Source of the DNA: Halictus rubicundus
Lineage: Eukaryota > Arthropoda > Insecta > Hymenoptera > Halictidae
Length of the DNA stretch: 64,000 nt
NCBI RefSeq assembly: GCF_050948215.1
Contig: NW_027488577.1
Location: 1,302,001-1,366,000, forward strand
Direction: 5' to 3'
A program made the translations under genes and the position numbers. The first letter of the stretch is position 1; every line of letters begins with the position of its first letter. The notes below the pieces were generated by a model that was not told the origin of the DNA, did no database searches, and worked only from the letters and a program-made list of their open reading frames with translations. Positions 25,114-39,319 of the stretch are shown piece after piece.

Positions 25114-28100
25114 GGATGGAGGATAGGACAGGATAGAGGATAGGATAGGATAGAGGATAGGATAGGATAGAGGATAGGATAGGATAGAGGATATTATAGG
25201 ACAGAGGATAGGATAGGATAGAGGATAGGATATTATAGAGGATAGGATAGGATACAGCATAACATAGGGGATTTGATAGCATAGAGGATAGGAGACGATA
25301 GAGGATAGGATAGGATAGAGGATAGGATAGGATAGATGATATTATAGGATAGAGGATAGGATAGGATGGAGGATAGGATAGGATAGAGGATAGGATATAG
25401 GATTGGATAGGATAGAGGATAGGATCGGATAGAGGATAGGATAGGATTGAGGATAGGAGAGGATAGAGCAGATGATAGAGCATAGGAAAGAATTGAGGAT
25501 AGGATAGGATAGAATATAGGATAGGATCGAGAATAGGATAGGATAGATGATATTATAGGATAGAGGATAGGATAGGATGGAGGATAGGATAGGATAGAGG
25601 ATAGGATAGGATGGAGGTTAGGATAGGATAGAGGATAAGATAGGATAGAGGATAACATAGGGGATTGGATAGGATAGAGGATAGGAGACCATACAGGATA
25701 GGATAGGATTGATGATAGGATAGGAAAGATTACAGGATAGGATACAGGATACGATATTATAGAGGATACGATATTATAGAGGATAGGATAGGATAGAGGA
25801 TAGGATAGGATAGAGGATAAGATAGGATAGAGGATAACATAGGGGATTGGATAGGATAGAGGGGAGGAGACCATAGAGGATAGGATAGGATTGATGATAG
25901 GATAGGAAAGATTACAGGATAGGATACAGGATACGATATTATAGAGGATACGATATTATAGAGGATAGGATAGGATAGAGGATAGGATAGGATAGAGGAT
26001 TGGATAGGATAGAGGATACCAAAGGATAGAGGATAGGATAGGATTGAGGATAGGATAGGATTGAGGATAGGATAGGAAAGAGGACAGGATAGTATACAGG
26101 ATACGATATTATAGAGGATACGATATTATAGAGGATAGGATAGGATAGAGGATAGGATAGGATAGAGGATAGGATAGGAGAGAGGATAGGATAGGACAGA
26201 GGATAGGATAGGATAGAGGATAGGATAGGATAGAGGATAGGATAGGATAGATGATTGGATATTATAGAGGATACCAAAGGATAGAGGATAGGATAGGATT
26301 GAGGATAGGATAGGAAAGAGGACAGGATAGGATACAGGATACGATATTATAGAGGATACGATATTATAGTGGATAGGATAGGATAGAGGATAGGATAGGA
26401 TAAAGGATAGGATAGGATAGAGGATAGGAGAGGATAGAGTATAGGATAAGATAGAGGATAGGATAGGATAGAGGATAGGATATGATAGAGTATAGGATAG
26501 GATAGGGGATAGGATGGGATAGAGGATACGATAGGATAGAGGATATGATAGGATAGAGGAGAGGATAGGATAGAGGATAGGATAGGATAGAGGATAGGAT
26601 AGGATAGAGGATAGGATACGGATAGAGGATAGGATAGGATAGAGGATAGGATAGAGGATAGGATAGAGGATATTATAGGATAGAGGATAGGATAGGATAG
26701 CGGATAGGATAGTATGGAGTATACGATAGAATTGAGGATAGGATAGGGTTGAGGATAGGATAGGATAGAGGATAGGATAGAGAATAGGATAGGATAGAGG
26801 ATAGGGGATTGGATCGGATACAGGATAGGAGACGGTAGAGGATTGGATAGGATAGAGTATATTATAGGATAGAGGATAGGATAGGATGGAGGATAGGATA
26901 GGATAGAGGATAAGATAGGATAGAGGATAACATAGGGGATTGGATAGGATAGAGGATAGGAGACGGTAGAGGATTGGATAGGATAGAGGATATTATAGGA
27001 TAGGGGATAGGATAGGATGGAGGATAGGATAGGATAGAGGATAAGATAGGATAGAGGATAACATAGGGGATTGGATAGGATAGAGGATACGATAGGATAG
27101 AGGATATGATAGGATAGAGGAGAGGATAGGATAGAGGATAGGATAGGATAGAGGATAGGATAGGATAGAGGATAGGATACGGATAGAGGATAGGATAGGA
27201 TAGAGGATAGGATAGAGGATAGGATAGAGGATAGGATAGAGGATATTATAGGATAGAGGATAGGATAGGATAGCGGATAGGATAGTATGGAGTATACGAT
27301 AGAATTGAGGATAGGATAGGGTTGAGGATAGGATAGGATAGAGGATAGGATAGAGAATAGGATAGGATAGAGGATAGGGGATTGGATCGGATACAGGATA
27401 GGAGACGGTAGAGGATTGGATAGGATAGAGTATATTATAGGATAGAGGATAGGATAGGATGGAGGATAGGATAGGATAGAGGATAAGATAGGATAGAGGA
27501 TAACATAGGATAGAGGATAGGATAGGATTGAGGATAGGATAGTAAAGAGGACAGGATAGGATACCGGATACGATATTATAGAGGATAGGATAGGATAGAG
27601 GATAGGATAGGATAGAGGATAGGATAGGATAGAGGATAGGATAGGATATAGGATAGGATAGGATAGAGGATAGGATAGGATTGAGGATAGGATAGTAAAG
27701 AGGACAGGATACGATACAGGATACGATATTATAGAGGATAGGATGGGATAGAGGATAGGATAGGAGAGAGGATAGGATAGGATAGAGGATAGGATACGGA
27801 TAGAGGATAGGATAGAATAGAGGATAGGATAGAGGATAGGATAGAGGATTGGATAGGATAGAGGATATTATAGGATAGAGGATAGGATAGGATAGCGGAT
27901 AGGATAGTATGGAGTATACGATTGAATTGAGGATAGGATAGGGTTGAGGATAGGATAGGATAGTGGATAGGAGACGGTAGAGGATTGGATAGGATAGAGG
28001 ATAGGATAGGATAGAGGATACGATATTATAGAGGATAGGATAGGATAGCGGATAGGATAGGATAGAGGATAGGATAGGTTAGAGGATAGGATAGGATAGA

Positions 28101-28870
28101 GGATAGGATAGGATAGAGTATAGGATAGGATATAGGATAGGATAGGATAGAGGATAGGATAGGATAGATGATAGGATAGGATAGAGGATTGGATAGGATA
28201 GAGGATACCATAGGATAGAGGATAGGATAGGATTGAGGATAGGATAGTAAAGAGGACAGGATAGGATACCGGATACGATATTATAGAGGATAGGATAGGA
28301 TAGAGGATAGGATAGGATAGAGGATAGGATAGGATAGAGGATAGGATAGGATAGAGGATAGGATAGGATAGAGGATAGGATAGGATAGAGGATAGGATAC
28401 GGATAGAGGATAGGATAGAATAGAGGATAGGATAGAGGATAGGATAGAGGATATTATAGGATAGAGGATAGGATAGGGTTGAGGATAGGATAGGATAGTG
28501 GATAGGAGAAGAAAGAGGATAGGATAGGATAGAGGATAGGATACGATAGAGGATAGGATAGAGAATAGGATAGGATAGAGGATAGGGGATTGGATCGGAT
28601 ACAGGATAGGATAGGATAGCGGATAGGATAGGATCGAGTATAGGATAGAATTGAGGATAGGATAGGGTTGAGGATAGGATAGGAAAGAGGATAGGATAGT
28701 ATAGAGGATAGGATAGGATAGAGGATATGATAGGATAGAGGATAGCATAGGATAGAGGATAGGATAGGATAGAGGATAACATAGGGGATTGGATAGGATA
28801 GAGGATAGGAGACGATAGAGGATAGGATAGGATTGATGATAGGATAGGATAGATGATATTATAGGAAAGA
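25114..28870 (+). repeat. Block recurring ~10.5 kb downstream
   Basis: The island ggatggaggataggacagg at 25,114 recurs at 35,628 (offset 10,514). Later matching points are atgattggat at 26,251 and 36,748 (10,497) and cgatattat points near 28,026 and 38,534 (10,508). Variant order matches from 25,114 to about 27,505 (against 35,628 to about 37,990) and again from about 27,640 to 28,800 (against about 38,150 to 39,300), with a non-matching piece between. The first part also recurs at 43,948 onward. First appearances of the ataccaaagg variant family lie here (about 26,017), marking a change of variant family in the array. Confidence 0.82.
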
Positions 28871-31358
28871 GGATCGGATATGATAGAGGATACGATATTA
28901 TAGAGGATAGGATAGGATAGGGGATAGGATAGGATGGAGGATAGGATAGGATAGAGGATAAGATAGGATAGAGTATAACATAGGGGATTGGATAGGATAG
29001 AGGATAGGAGACGATAGAGGATAGGATAGGATTGATGATAGGATAGGAAAGATTACAGGATAGGATACAGGATACGATATTATAGAGGATACGATATTAT
29101 AGAGGATAGGATAGGATAGAGGATAGGATAGGATAGAGGATAGGATAGGATAGAGGATAGGATAGGATAGAGGATAGGATAGGATATAGGATAGGATGGA
29201 GGATAGGATAGGATAGAGGATAGGATAGGATAGATGATTGGATAGGATAGAGGATACCAAAGGATAGAGGATAGGATAGGATTGAGGATAGGATAGGAAA
29301 GAGGACAGGATAGGATACAGGATACGATATTATAGAGGATACGATATTATAGAGGATAGGATAGGATAGAGGATAGGATTGGATAGAGGATAGGATAGGA
29401 TAGAGGATAGGATAGGATAGTGGATAGGATAGGACAGAGGATAGGATAGGATAGAGGATAGGATAGAGGATAGGATAGAGGATAGGATAGAGGATATTAT
29501 AGGATAGAGGATAGGATAGGATAGCGGATAGGATAGTATGGAGTATACGATAGAATTGAGGATAGGATAGGGTTGAGGATAGGATAGGATAGAGGATAGG
29601 ATAGAGAATAGGATAGGATAGAGGATAGGGGATTGGATCGGATACAGGATAGGAGACGGTAGAGGATAGGATAGGATAGAGGATAGCATAGGATAGAGGA
29701 TAGGATACGGATAGAGGATAGGATAGGATAAAGGATAGGATAGAGGATAGGATAGAGGATTGGATAGGATAGAGGATATTATAGGATAGAGGATAGGATA
29801 GGATAGCGGATAGGATAGTATGGAGTATACGATAGTATTGAGGATAGGATAGGGTTGAGGATAGGATAGGATAGAGGATAGGATAGGATAGATGATTGGA
29901 TAGGATAGAGGATACCAAAGGATAGAGGATAGGATAGGATTGAGGATAGGATAGGAAAGAGGACAGGATAGGATACAGGATACGATATTATAGAGGATAC
30001 GATATTATAGAGGATAGGATAGGATAGAGGATAGGATTGGATAGAGGATAGGATAGGATAGAGGATAGGATAGGATAGAGGATAGGATAGGACAGAGGAT
30101 AGGATAGGATAGAGGATACCATAGGATAGAGGATAGGATACGGATAGAGGATAGGATAGGATAAAGGATAGGATAGAGGATAGGATAGAGGATTGGATAG
30201 GATAGAGGATATTATAGGATAGAGGATAGGATAGGGTTGAGGATAGGATAGGATAGTGGATAGGATACGGATAGAGGATAGGATAGAATAGAGGATAGGA
30301 TAGAGGATAGGATAGAGGATTGGATAGGATTGAGGATATTATAGGATAGAGGATAGGATAGGATAGCGGATAGGATAGTATGGAGTATACGATTGAATTG
30401 AGGATAGGATAGGGTTGAGGATAGGATAGGATAGTGGATAGGAGACGGTAGAGGATTGGATAGGATAGAGGATAGGATAGGATAGAGGATACGATATTAT
30501 AGAGGATAGGATAGGATAGCGGATAGGATAGGATAGAGGATAGGATAGGTTAGAGGATAGGATAGGATAGAGGATAGGATAGGATAGAGTATAGGATAGG
30601 ATATAGGATAGGATAGGATAGAGGATAGGATAGGATAGATGATAGGATAGGATAGAGGATTGGATAGGATAGAGGATACCATAGGATAGAGGATAGGATA
30701 GGATTGAGGATAGGATAGTAAAGAGGACAGGATAGGATACCGGATACGATATTATAGAGGATAGGATAGGATAGAGGATAGGATAGGATAGAGGATAGGA
30801 TAGGATAGAGGATAGGATAGGATAGAGGATAGGATAGGATAGAGGATAGGATAGGATAGAGGATAGGATAGGATAGAGGATAGGATACGGATAGAGGATA
30901 GGATAGAATAGAGGATAGGATAGAGGATAGGATAGAGGATATTATAGGATAGAGGATAGGATAGGGTTGAGGATAGGATAGGATAGTGGATAGGAGAAGA
31001 AAGAGGATAGGATAGGATAGAGGATAGGATACGATAGAGGATAGGATAGAGAATAGGATAGGATAGAGGATAGGGGATTGGATCGGATACAGGATAGGAT
31101 AGGATAGCGGATAGGATAGGATCGAGTATAGGATAGAATTGAGGATAGGATAGGGTTGAGGATAGGATAGGAAAGAGGATAGGATAGTATAGAGGATAGG
31201 ATAGGATAGAGGATATGATAGGATAGAGGATAGCATAGGATAGAGGATAGGATAGGATAGAGGATAACATAGGGGATTGGATAGGATAGAGGATAGGAGA
31301 CGATAGAGGATAGGATAGGATTGATGATAGGATAGGATAGATGATATTATAGGAAAGA
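28871..31358 (+). repeat. E-type higher-order unit, first cluster, copy 1 (2,488 bp)
   Basis: I set the unit start at the marker ggatcggata followed by tgatagagg and cgatattatag. It begins at 28,871 and recurs at 31,359. The unit contains aagatagg, gagtataacatagggg, gattacagg, ataccaaagg and tatggagtatacg islands. The stretch 28,026-28,890, just before this unit, recurs at about 30,497-31,378 at offset 2,471 then 2,488, differing by a single 17-mer in a homogeneous run near 28,300-28,400. Confidence 0.85.
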
Positions 31359-33207
31359 GGATCGGATATGATAGAGGATACGATATTATAGAGGATAGGA
31401 TAGGATAGGATGGAGGATAGGATAGGATAGAGGATAAGATAGGATAGAGTATAACATAGGGGATTGGATAGGATAGAGGATAGGAGACGATAGAGGATAG
31501 GATAGGATTGATGATAGGATAGGAAAGATTACAGGATAGGATACAGGATACGATATTATAGAGGATACGATATTATAGAGGATAGGATAGGATAGAGGAT
31601 AGGATAGGATAGAGGATAGGATAGGATAGAGGATAGGATAGGATAGAGGATAGGATAGGATATAGGATAGGATGGAGGATAGGATAGGATAGAGGATAGG
31701 ATAGGATAGATGATTGGATAGGATAGAGGATACCAAAGGATAGAGGATAGGATAGGATTGAGGATAGGATAGGAAAGAGGACAGGATAGGATACAGGATA
31801 CGATATTATAGAGGATAGGATAGGATAGAGGATAGGATTGGATAGAGGATAGGATAGGATAGAGGATAGGATAGGATAGAGGATAGGATAGGACAGAGGA
31901 TAGGATAGGATAGAGGATAGCATAGGATAGAGGATAGGATACGGATAGAGGATAGGATAGGATAAAGGATAGGATAGAGGATAGGATAGAGGATTGGATA
32001 GGATAGAGGATATTATAGGATAGAGGATAGGATAGGATAGCGGATAGGATAGTATGGAGTATACGATAGTATTGAGGATAGGATAGGGTTGAGGATAGGA
32101 TAGGATAGAGGATAGGATAGGATAGATGATTGGATAGGATAGAGGATACCAAAGGATAGAGGATAGGATAGGATTGAGGATAGGATAGGAAAGAGGACAG
32201 GATAGGATACAGGATACGATATTATAGAGGATACGACATTATAGAGGATAGGATAGGATAGAGGATAGGATTGGATAGAGGATAGGATAGGATAGAGGAT
32301 AGGATAGGATAGTGGATAGGATAGGACAGAGGATAGGATAGGATAGAGGATAGGATAGAGGATAGGATAGAGGATAGGATAGAGGATATTATAGGATAGA
32401 GGATAGGATAGGATAGCGGATAGGATAGTATGGAGTATACGATAGAATTGAGGATAGGATAGGGTTGAGGATAGGATAGGATAGAGGATAGGATAGAGAA
32501 TAGGATAGGATAGAGGATAGGGGATTGGATCGGATACAGGATAGGAGACGGTAGAGGATTGGATAGGATAGAGGATACCATAGGATAGAGGATAGGATAG
32601 GATTGAGGATAGGATACGGATAGAGGATAGGATAGAATAGAGGATAGGATAGAGGATAGGATAGAGGATTGGATAGGATAGAGGATATTATAGGATAGAG
32701 GATAGGATAGGGTTGAGGATAGGATAGGATAGTGGATAGGAGAAGATAGAGGATAGGATAGGATAGAGGATAGGATACGATAGAGGATAGGATAGAGAAT
32801 AGGATAGGATAGAGGATAGGGGATTGGATCGGATACAGGATAGGAGACGGTAGAGGATTGGATAGGATAGAGGATAGGATAGAGGATAGGATAGAGGATA
32901 GGATAGAGGATTGGATAGGATAGAGGATATTATAGGATAGAGGATAGGATAGGATAGCGGATAGGATAGGACGAGTATAGTATAGAATTGAGGATAGGAT
33001 AGGGTTGAGGATAGGATAGGAAAGAGGATAGGATAGTATAGAGGATAGGATAGGATAGAGGATATGATAGGATAGAGGATAGCATAGGATAGAGGATAGG
33101 ATAGGATAGAGGATAACATAGGGGATTGGATAGGATAGAGGATAGGAGACGATAGAGGATAGGATAGGATTGATGATAGGATAGGATAGATGATATTATA
33201 GGAAAGA
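31359..33207 (+). repeat. E-type higher-order unit, first cluster, copy 2 (1,849 bp)
   Basis: It starts at the ggatcggata marker at 31,359 and ends before the next at 33,208. It is shorter than the preceding unit. Just after the marker it also lacks the gggga variant unit seen in the other E units at the same point (31,400 compared with 28,917 and 33,255). Confidence 0.85.
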
Positions 33208-33640
33208 GGATCGGATATGATAGAGGATACGATATTATAGAGGATAGGATAGGATAGGGGATAGGATAGGATGGAGGATAGGATAGGATAGAGGATAAGA
33301 TAGGATAGAGTATAACATAGGGGATTGGATAGGATAGAGGATAGGAGACGATAGAGGATAGGATAGGATTGATGATACGATAGGAAAGATTACAGGATAG
33401 GATACAGGATACGATATTATAGAGGATACGATATTATAGAGGATAGGATAGGATAGAGGATAGGATAGGATAGAGGATAGGATAGGATAGAGGATAGGAT
33501 AGGATAGAGGATAGGATAGGATATAGGATAGGATGGAGGATAGGATAGGATAGAGGATAGGATAGGATAGATGATTGGATAGGATAGAGGATACCAAAGG
33601 ATAGAGGATAGGATAGGATTGAGGATAGGATAGGAAAGAG
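33208..33640 (+). repeat. E-type unit, truncated
   Basis: The marker at 33,208 begins another E unit. It proceeds through the gattacagg and ataccaaagg islands, then breaks off at about 33,640, where ggatataggattgg and gatcgg islands of the early-window type take over. Confidence 0.8.
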
Positions 33641-34440
33641 GATAGGATATAGGATTGGATAGGATAGAGGATAGGATCGGATAGAGGATAGGATAGGATT
33701 GAGGATAGGAGAGGATAGAGCAGATGATAGAGCATAGGAAAGAATTGAGGATAGGATAGGATAGAATATAGGATAGGATAGAGAATAGGATAGGATAGAT
33801 GATATTATAGGATAGAGGATAGGATAGGATGGAGGATTGGATAGGATAGAGGATGCGATAGGATAGAGGATAGGATAGGATAGAGGATAGGATAGGATAG
33901 AGGATAGGATAGGATAGAGGATAGGATATTATAGAGGATAGGATAGGATAGAGGATAACATAGGGGATTGGATAGCATAGAGGATAGGAGACGATAGAGG
34001 ATAGGATAGGATAGAGGATAGGATAGGATAGATGATATTATAGGATAGAGGATAGGATAGGATAGAGGATAGGATATAGGATTGGATAGGATAGAGGATA
34101 GGATCGGATAGAGGATAGGATAGGATTGAGGATAGGAGAGGATAGAGCAGATGATAGAGCATAGGCAAGAATTGAGGATAGGATAGGATAGAATATAGGA
34201 TAGGATAGAGAATAGGATAGGATAGATGATGTTATAGGATAGAGGATAGGATAGGATGGAGGATAGGACAGGATAGAGGATAGGATAGGATAGAGGATAG
34301 GATAGGATAGAGGATAGGATAGGATAGAGGATATTATAGGACAGAGGATAGGATAGGATAGAGGATAGGATATTATAGAGGATAGGACAGGATACAGGAT
34401 AACATAGGGGATTGGATAGCATAGAGGATAGGAGACGATA
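33641..34440 (+). repeat. Early-type segment inside the E/D region
   Basis: This segment carries gagcagatgatagagcat islands at about 33,718 and 34,144, a gatgcg island at about 33,853 and a gttataggat island at 34,231. These are typical of 5-25 kb and absent from the preceding 8 kb. It resembles 23,170-23,480 and 14,385-14,860 in variant order. It is best read as a displaced piece of the early array type. Confidence 0.72.
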
Positions 34441-37400
34441 GAGGATAGGATAGGATACAGGATAGGATAGGATAGATGATATTATAGGATAGAGGATAGG
34501 ATAGGATAGAGGATAGGATAGGATAGAGGATTGGATAGGATAGAGGATACCAAAGGATAGAGGATAGGATAGGATTGAGGATAGTATAGGATATAGGATA
34601 GGATAGGATAGAGGATAGGATAGGATAGAGGATAGGATAGGATAGAGGATTGGATAGGATAGAGGATACCAAAGGATAGAGGATAGGATAGGATTGAGGA
34701 TAGGATAGGAAAGAGGACAGGATAGTATACAGGATACGATATTATAGAGGATACGATATTATAGAGGATAGGATAGGATAGAGGATAGGATAGGATAGAG
34801 GATAGGATAGGATAGTTGATAGGATAGGATAGGATAGAGGATAGGATAGGATAGAGGATAGGATAGGATAGAGGATAGGATAGGATAGAGGATAGGATAG
34901 GAGAGTGGATAGGATAGGATAGAGGATTGGATAGGATAGAGGATGCGATAGGAAAGAGGATAGGATAGGATAGAGGATAGGATAGGATAGAGGATAGGAT
35001 ATTATAGAGGATAGGATAGGATAGAGGATAACATAGGGGATTGGATTGCATAGAGGATAGGAGACGATAGAGGATAGGATAGGATAGAGGATAGGATAGG
35101 ATAGATGATATTATAGGATAGAGGATAGGATAGGATAGAGGATAGGATAGGATAGAGGATAGGATAGGAGAGAGGATAGAATAGGATAGAGGATTGGATA
35201 GGATAGAGGATGCGATAGGATAGAGGATAGGATAGGATAGAGGATAGGATAGGATAGAGGATAGGATAGGATAGAGGATAGGATATTATAGAGGATAGGA
35301 TAGGATAGAGGATAACATAGGGGATTGGATGGCATAGAGGATAGGAGACGATAGAGGATAGGATAGGATAGAGGATAGGATAGGATAGATGATATTATAG
35401 GATAGAGGATAGGATAGGATGGAGGATAGGATAGGATAGAGGATAGGATATAGGATTGGATAGGACAGAGGATAGGATCGGATAGAGGATAGGATAGGAT
35501 TGAGGATAGGAGAGGATAGAGCAGATGATAGAGCATAGGCAAGAATCGAGGATAGGATAGGATAGAATATAGGATAGGATAGAGAATAGGATAGGATAGA
35601 TGATGTTATAGGATAGAGGATAGGATAGGATGGAGGATAGGACAGGATAGAGGATAGGATAGGATAGAGGATAGGATAGGATAGAGGATAGGATAGGATA
35701 GAGGATATTATAGGACAGAGGATAGGATAGGATAGAGGATAGGATATTATAGAGGATAGGATAGGATACAGCATAACATAGGGGATTTGATAGCATAGAG
35801 GATAGGAGACGATAGAGGATAGGATAGGATAGAGGATAGGATAGGATAGATGATATTATAGGATAGAGGATAGGATAGGATGGAGGATAGGATAGGATAG
35901 AGGATAGGATATAGGATTGGATAGGATAGAGGATAGGATCGGATAGAGGATAGGATAGGATTGAGGATAGGAGAGGATAGAGCAGATGATAGAGCATAGG
36001 ATAGAATTGAGGATAGGATAGGATAGAATATAGGATAGGATCGAGAATAGGATAGGATAGATGATATTATAGGATAGAGGATAGGATAGGATGGAGGATA
36101 GGATAGGATAGAGGATAGGATAGGATGGAGGTTAGGATAGGATAGAGGATAAGATAGGATAGAGGATAACATAGGGGATTGGATAGGATAGAGGATAGGA
36201 GACCATACAGGATAGGATAGGATTGATGATAGGATAGGAAAGATTACAGGATAGGATACAGGATACGATATTATAGAGGATACGATATTATAGAGGATAG
36301 GATAGGATAGAGGATAGGATAGGATAGAGGATAAGATAGGATAGAGGATAACATAGGGGATTGGATAGGATAGAGGGGAGGAGACCATAGAGGATAGGAT
36401 AGGATTGATGATAGGATAGGAAAGATTACAGGATAGGATACAGGATACGATATTATAGAGGATAGGATAGGATAGAGGATAGGATAGGATAGAGGATTGG
36501 ATAGGATAGAGGATACCAAAGGATAGAGGATAGGATAGGATTGAGGATAGGATAGGATTGAGGATAGGATAGGAAAGAGGACAGGATAGTATACAGGATA
36601 CGATATTATAGAGGATACGATATTATAGAGGATAGGATAGGATAGAGGATAGGATAGGATAGAGGATAGGATAGGAGAGAGGATAGGATAGGACAGAGGA
36701 TAGGATAGGATAGAGGATAGGATAGGATAGAGGATAGGATAGGATAGATGATTGGATATTATAAAGGATACCAAAGGATAGAGGATAGGATAGGATTGAG
36801 GATAGGATAGGAAAGAGGACAGGATAGGATACAGGATACGATATTATAGAGGATACGATATTATAGTGGATAGGATAGGATAGAGGATAGGATAGGATAA
36901 AGGATAGGATAGGATAGAGGATAGGAGAGGATAGAGTATAGGATAAGATAGAGGATAGGATAGGATAGAGGATAGGATATGATAGAGTATAGGATAGGAT
37001 AGGGGATAGGATGGGATAGAGGATACGATAGGATAGAGGATATGATAGGATAGAGGAGAGGATAGGATAGAGGATAGGATAGGATAGAGGATAGGATAGG
37101 ATAGAGGATAGGATACGGATAGAGGATAGGATAGGATAGAGGATAGGATAGAGGATAGGATAGAGGATATTATAGGATAGAGGATAGGATAGGATAGCGG
37201 ATAGGATAGTATGGAGTATACGATAGAATTGAGGATAGGATAGGGTTGAGGATAGGATAGGATAGAGGATAGGATAGAGAATAGGATAGGATAGAGGATA
37301 GGGGATTGGATCGGATACAGGATAGGAGACGGTAAGGATTGGATAGGATAGAGTATATTATAGGATAGAGGATAGGATAGGATGGAGGATAGGATAGGAT

Positions 37401-37980
37401 AGAGGATAAGATAGGATAGAGGATAACATAGGGGATTGGATAGGATAGAGGATAGGAGACGGTAGAGGATTGGATAGGATAGAGGATATTATAGGATAGG
37501 GGATAGGATAGGATGGAGGATAGGATAGGATAGAGGATAAGATAGGATAGAGGATAACATAGGGGATTGGATAGGATAGAGGATACGATAGGATAGAGGA
37601 TATGATAGGATAGAGGAGAGGATAGGATAGAGGATAGGATAGGATAGAGGATAGGATACGGATAGAGGATAGGATAGGATAGAGGATAGGATAGAGGATA
37701 GGATAGAGGATAGGATAGAGGATATTATAGGATAGAGGATAGGATAGGATAGCGGATAGGATAGTATGGAGTATACGATAGAATTGAGGATAGGATAGGG
37801 TTGAGGATAGGATAGGATAGAGGATAGGATAGAGAATAGGATAGGATAGAGGATAGGGGATTGGATCGGATACAGGATAGGAGACGGTAGAGGATTGGAT
37901 AGGATAGAGTATATTATAGGATAGAGGATAGGATAGGATGGAGGATAGGATAGGATAGAGGATAAGATAGGATAGAGGAT

Positions 37981-39319
37981 AACATAGGGGATTGGATAGG
38001 ATAGAGGATAGGAGACGGTAGAGGATTGGATAGGATAGAGGATATTATAGGATAGGGGATAGGATAGGATGGAGGATAGGATAGGATAGAGGATAAGATA
38101 GGATAGAGGATAGGATAGGATAGAGGATATGATAGGATAGAGGATAGGATAGGATATAGGATAGGATAGGATAGAGGATAGGATAGGATTGAGGATAGGA
38201 TAGTAAAGAGGATAGGATACGATACAGGATACGATATTATAGAGGATAGGATGGGATAGAGGATAGGATAGGAGAGAGGATAGGATAGGATAGAGGATAG
38301 GATACGGATAGAGGATAGGATAGAATAGAGGATAGGATAGAGGATAGGATAGAGGATTGGATAGGATAGAGGATATTATAGGATAGAGGATAGGATAGGA
38401 TAGCGGATAGGATAGTATGGAGTATACGATTGAATTGAGGATAGGATAGGGTTGAGGATAGGATAGGATAGTGGATAGGAGACGGTAGAGGATTGGATAG
38501 GATAGAGGATAGGATAGGATAGAGGATACGATATTATAGAGGATAGGATAGGATAGCGGATAGGATAGGATAGAGGATAGGATAGGATAGAGGATAGGAT
38601 AGGATAGAGGATAGGATAGGATAGAGTATAGGATAGGATATAGGATAGGATAGGATAGAGGATAGGATAGGATAGATGATAGGATAGGATAGAGGATTGG
38701 ATAGGATAGAGGATACCATAGGATAGAGGATAGGATAGGATTGAGGATAGGATAGTAAAGAGGACAGGATAGGATACCGGATACGATATTATAGAGGATA
38801 GGATAGGATAGAGGATAGGATAGGATAGAGGATAGGATAGGATAGAGGATAGGATAGGATAGAGGATAGGATAGGATAGAGGATAGGATAGGATAGAGGA
38901 TAGGATACGGATAGAGGATAGGATAGAATAGAGGATAGGATAGAGGATAGGATAGAGGATTGGATAGGATAGAGGATATTATAGGATAGAGGATAGGATA
39001 GGGTTGAGGATAGGATAGGATAGTGGATAGGAGAAGAAAGAGGATAGGATAGGATAGAGGATAGGATACGATAGAGGATAGGATAGAGAATAGGATAGGA
39101 TAGAGGATAGGGGATTGGATCGGATACAGGATAGGATAGGATAGCGGATAGGATAGGATCGAGTATAGGATAGAATTGAGGATAGGATAGGGTTGAGGAT
39201 AGGATAGGAAAGAGGATAGGATAGTATAGAGGATAGGATAGGATAGAGGATATGATAGGATAGAGGATAGCATAGGATAGAGGATAGGATAGGATAGAGG
39301 ATAACATAGGATAGAGGAT
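37981..39319 (+). repeat. 1,339-bp unit, first of a tandem pair
   Basis: The island aacatagggg at 37,981 recurs at 39,320, exactly 1,339 bp on, and the variant order between matches. The junction at about 39,302-39,320 reads aacatagg, then a 12-mer-like piece, then aacatagggg, so the island is duplicated at the join. Copy 2 of the long block has only one such unit (46,319-47,657). Confidence 0.88.

Noticed and set aside
28281..31236. Possible conserved proteins in the duplicated 28.3 kb and 30.6 kb frames
   Set aside because: The two copies differ by one 17-bp unit, which shifts frame. The peptide looks conserved only because all frames give the same repeat.
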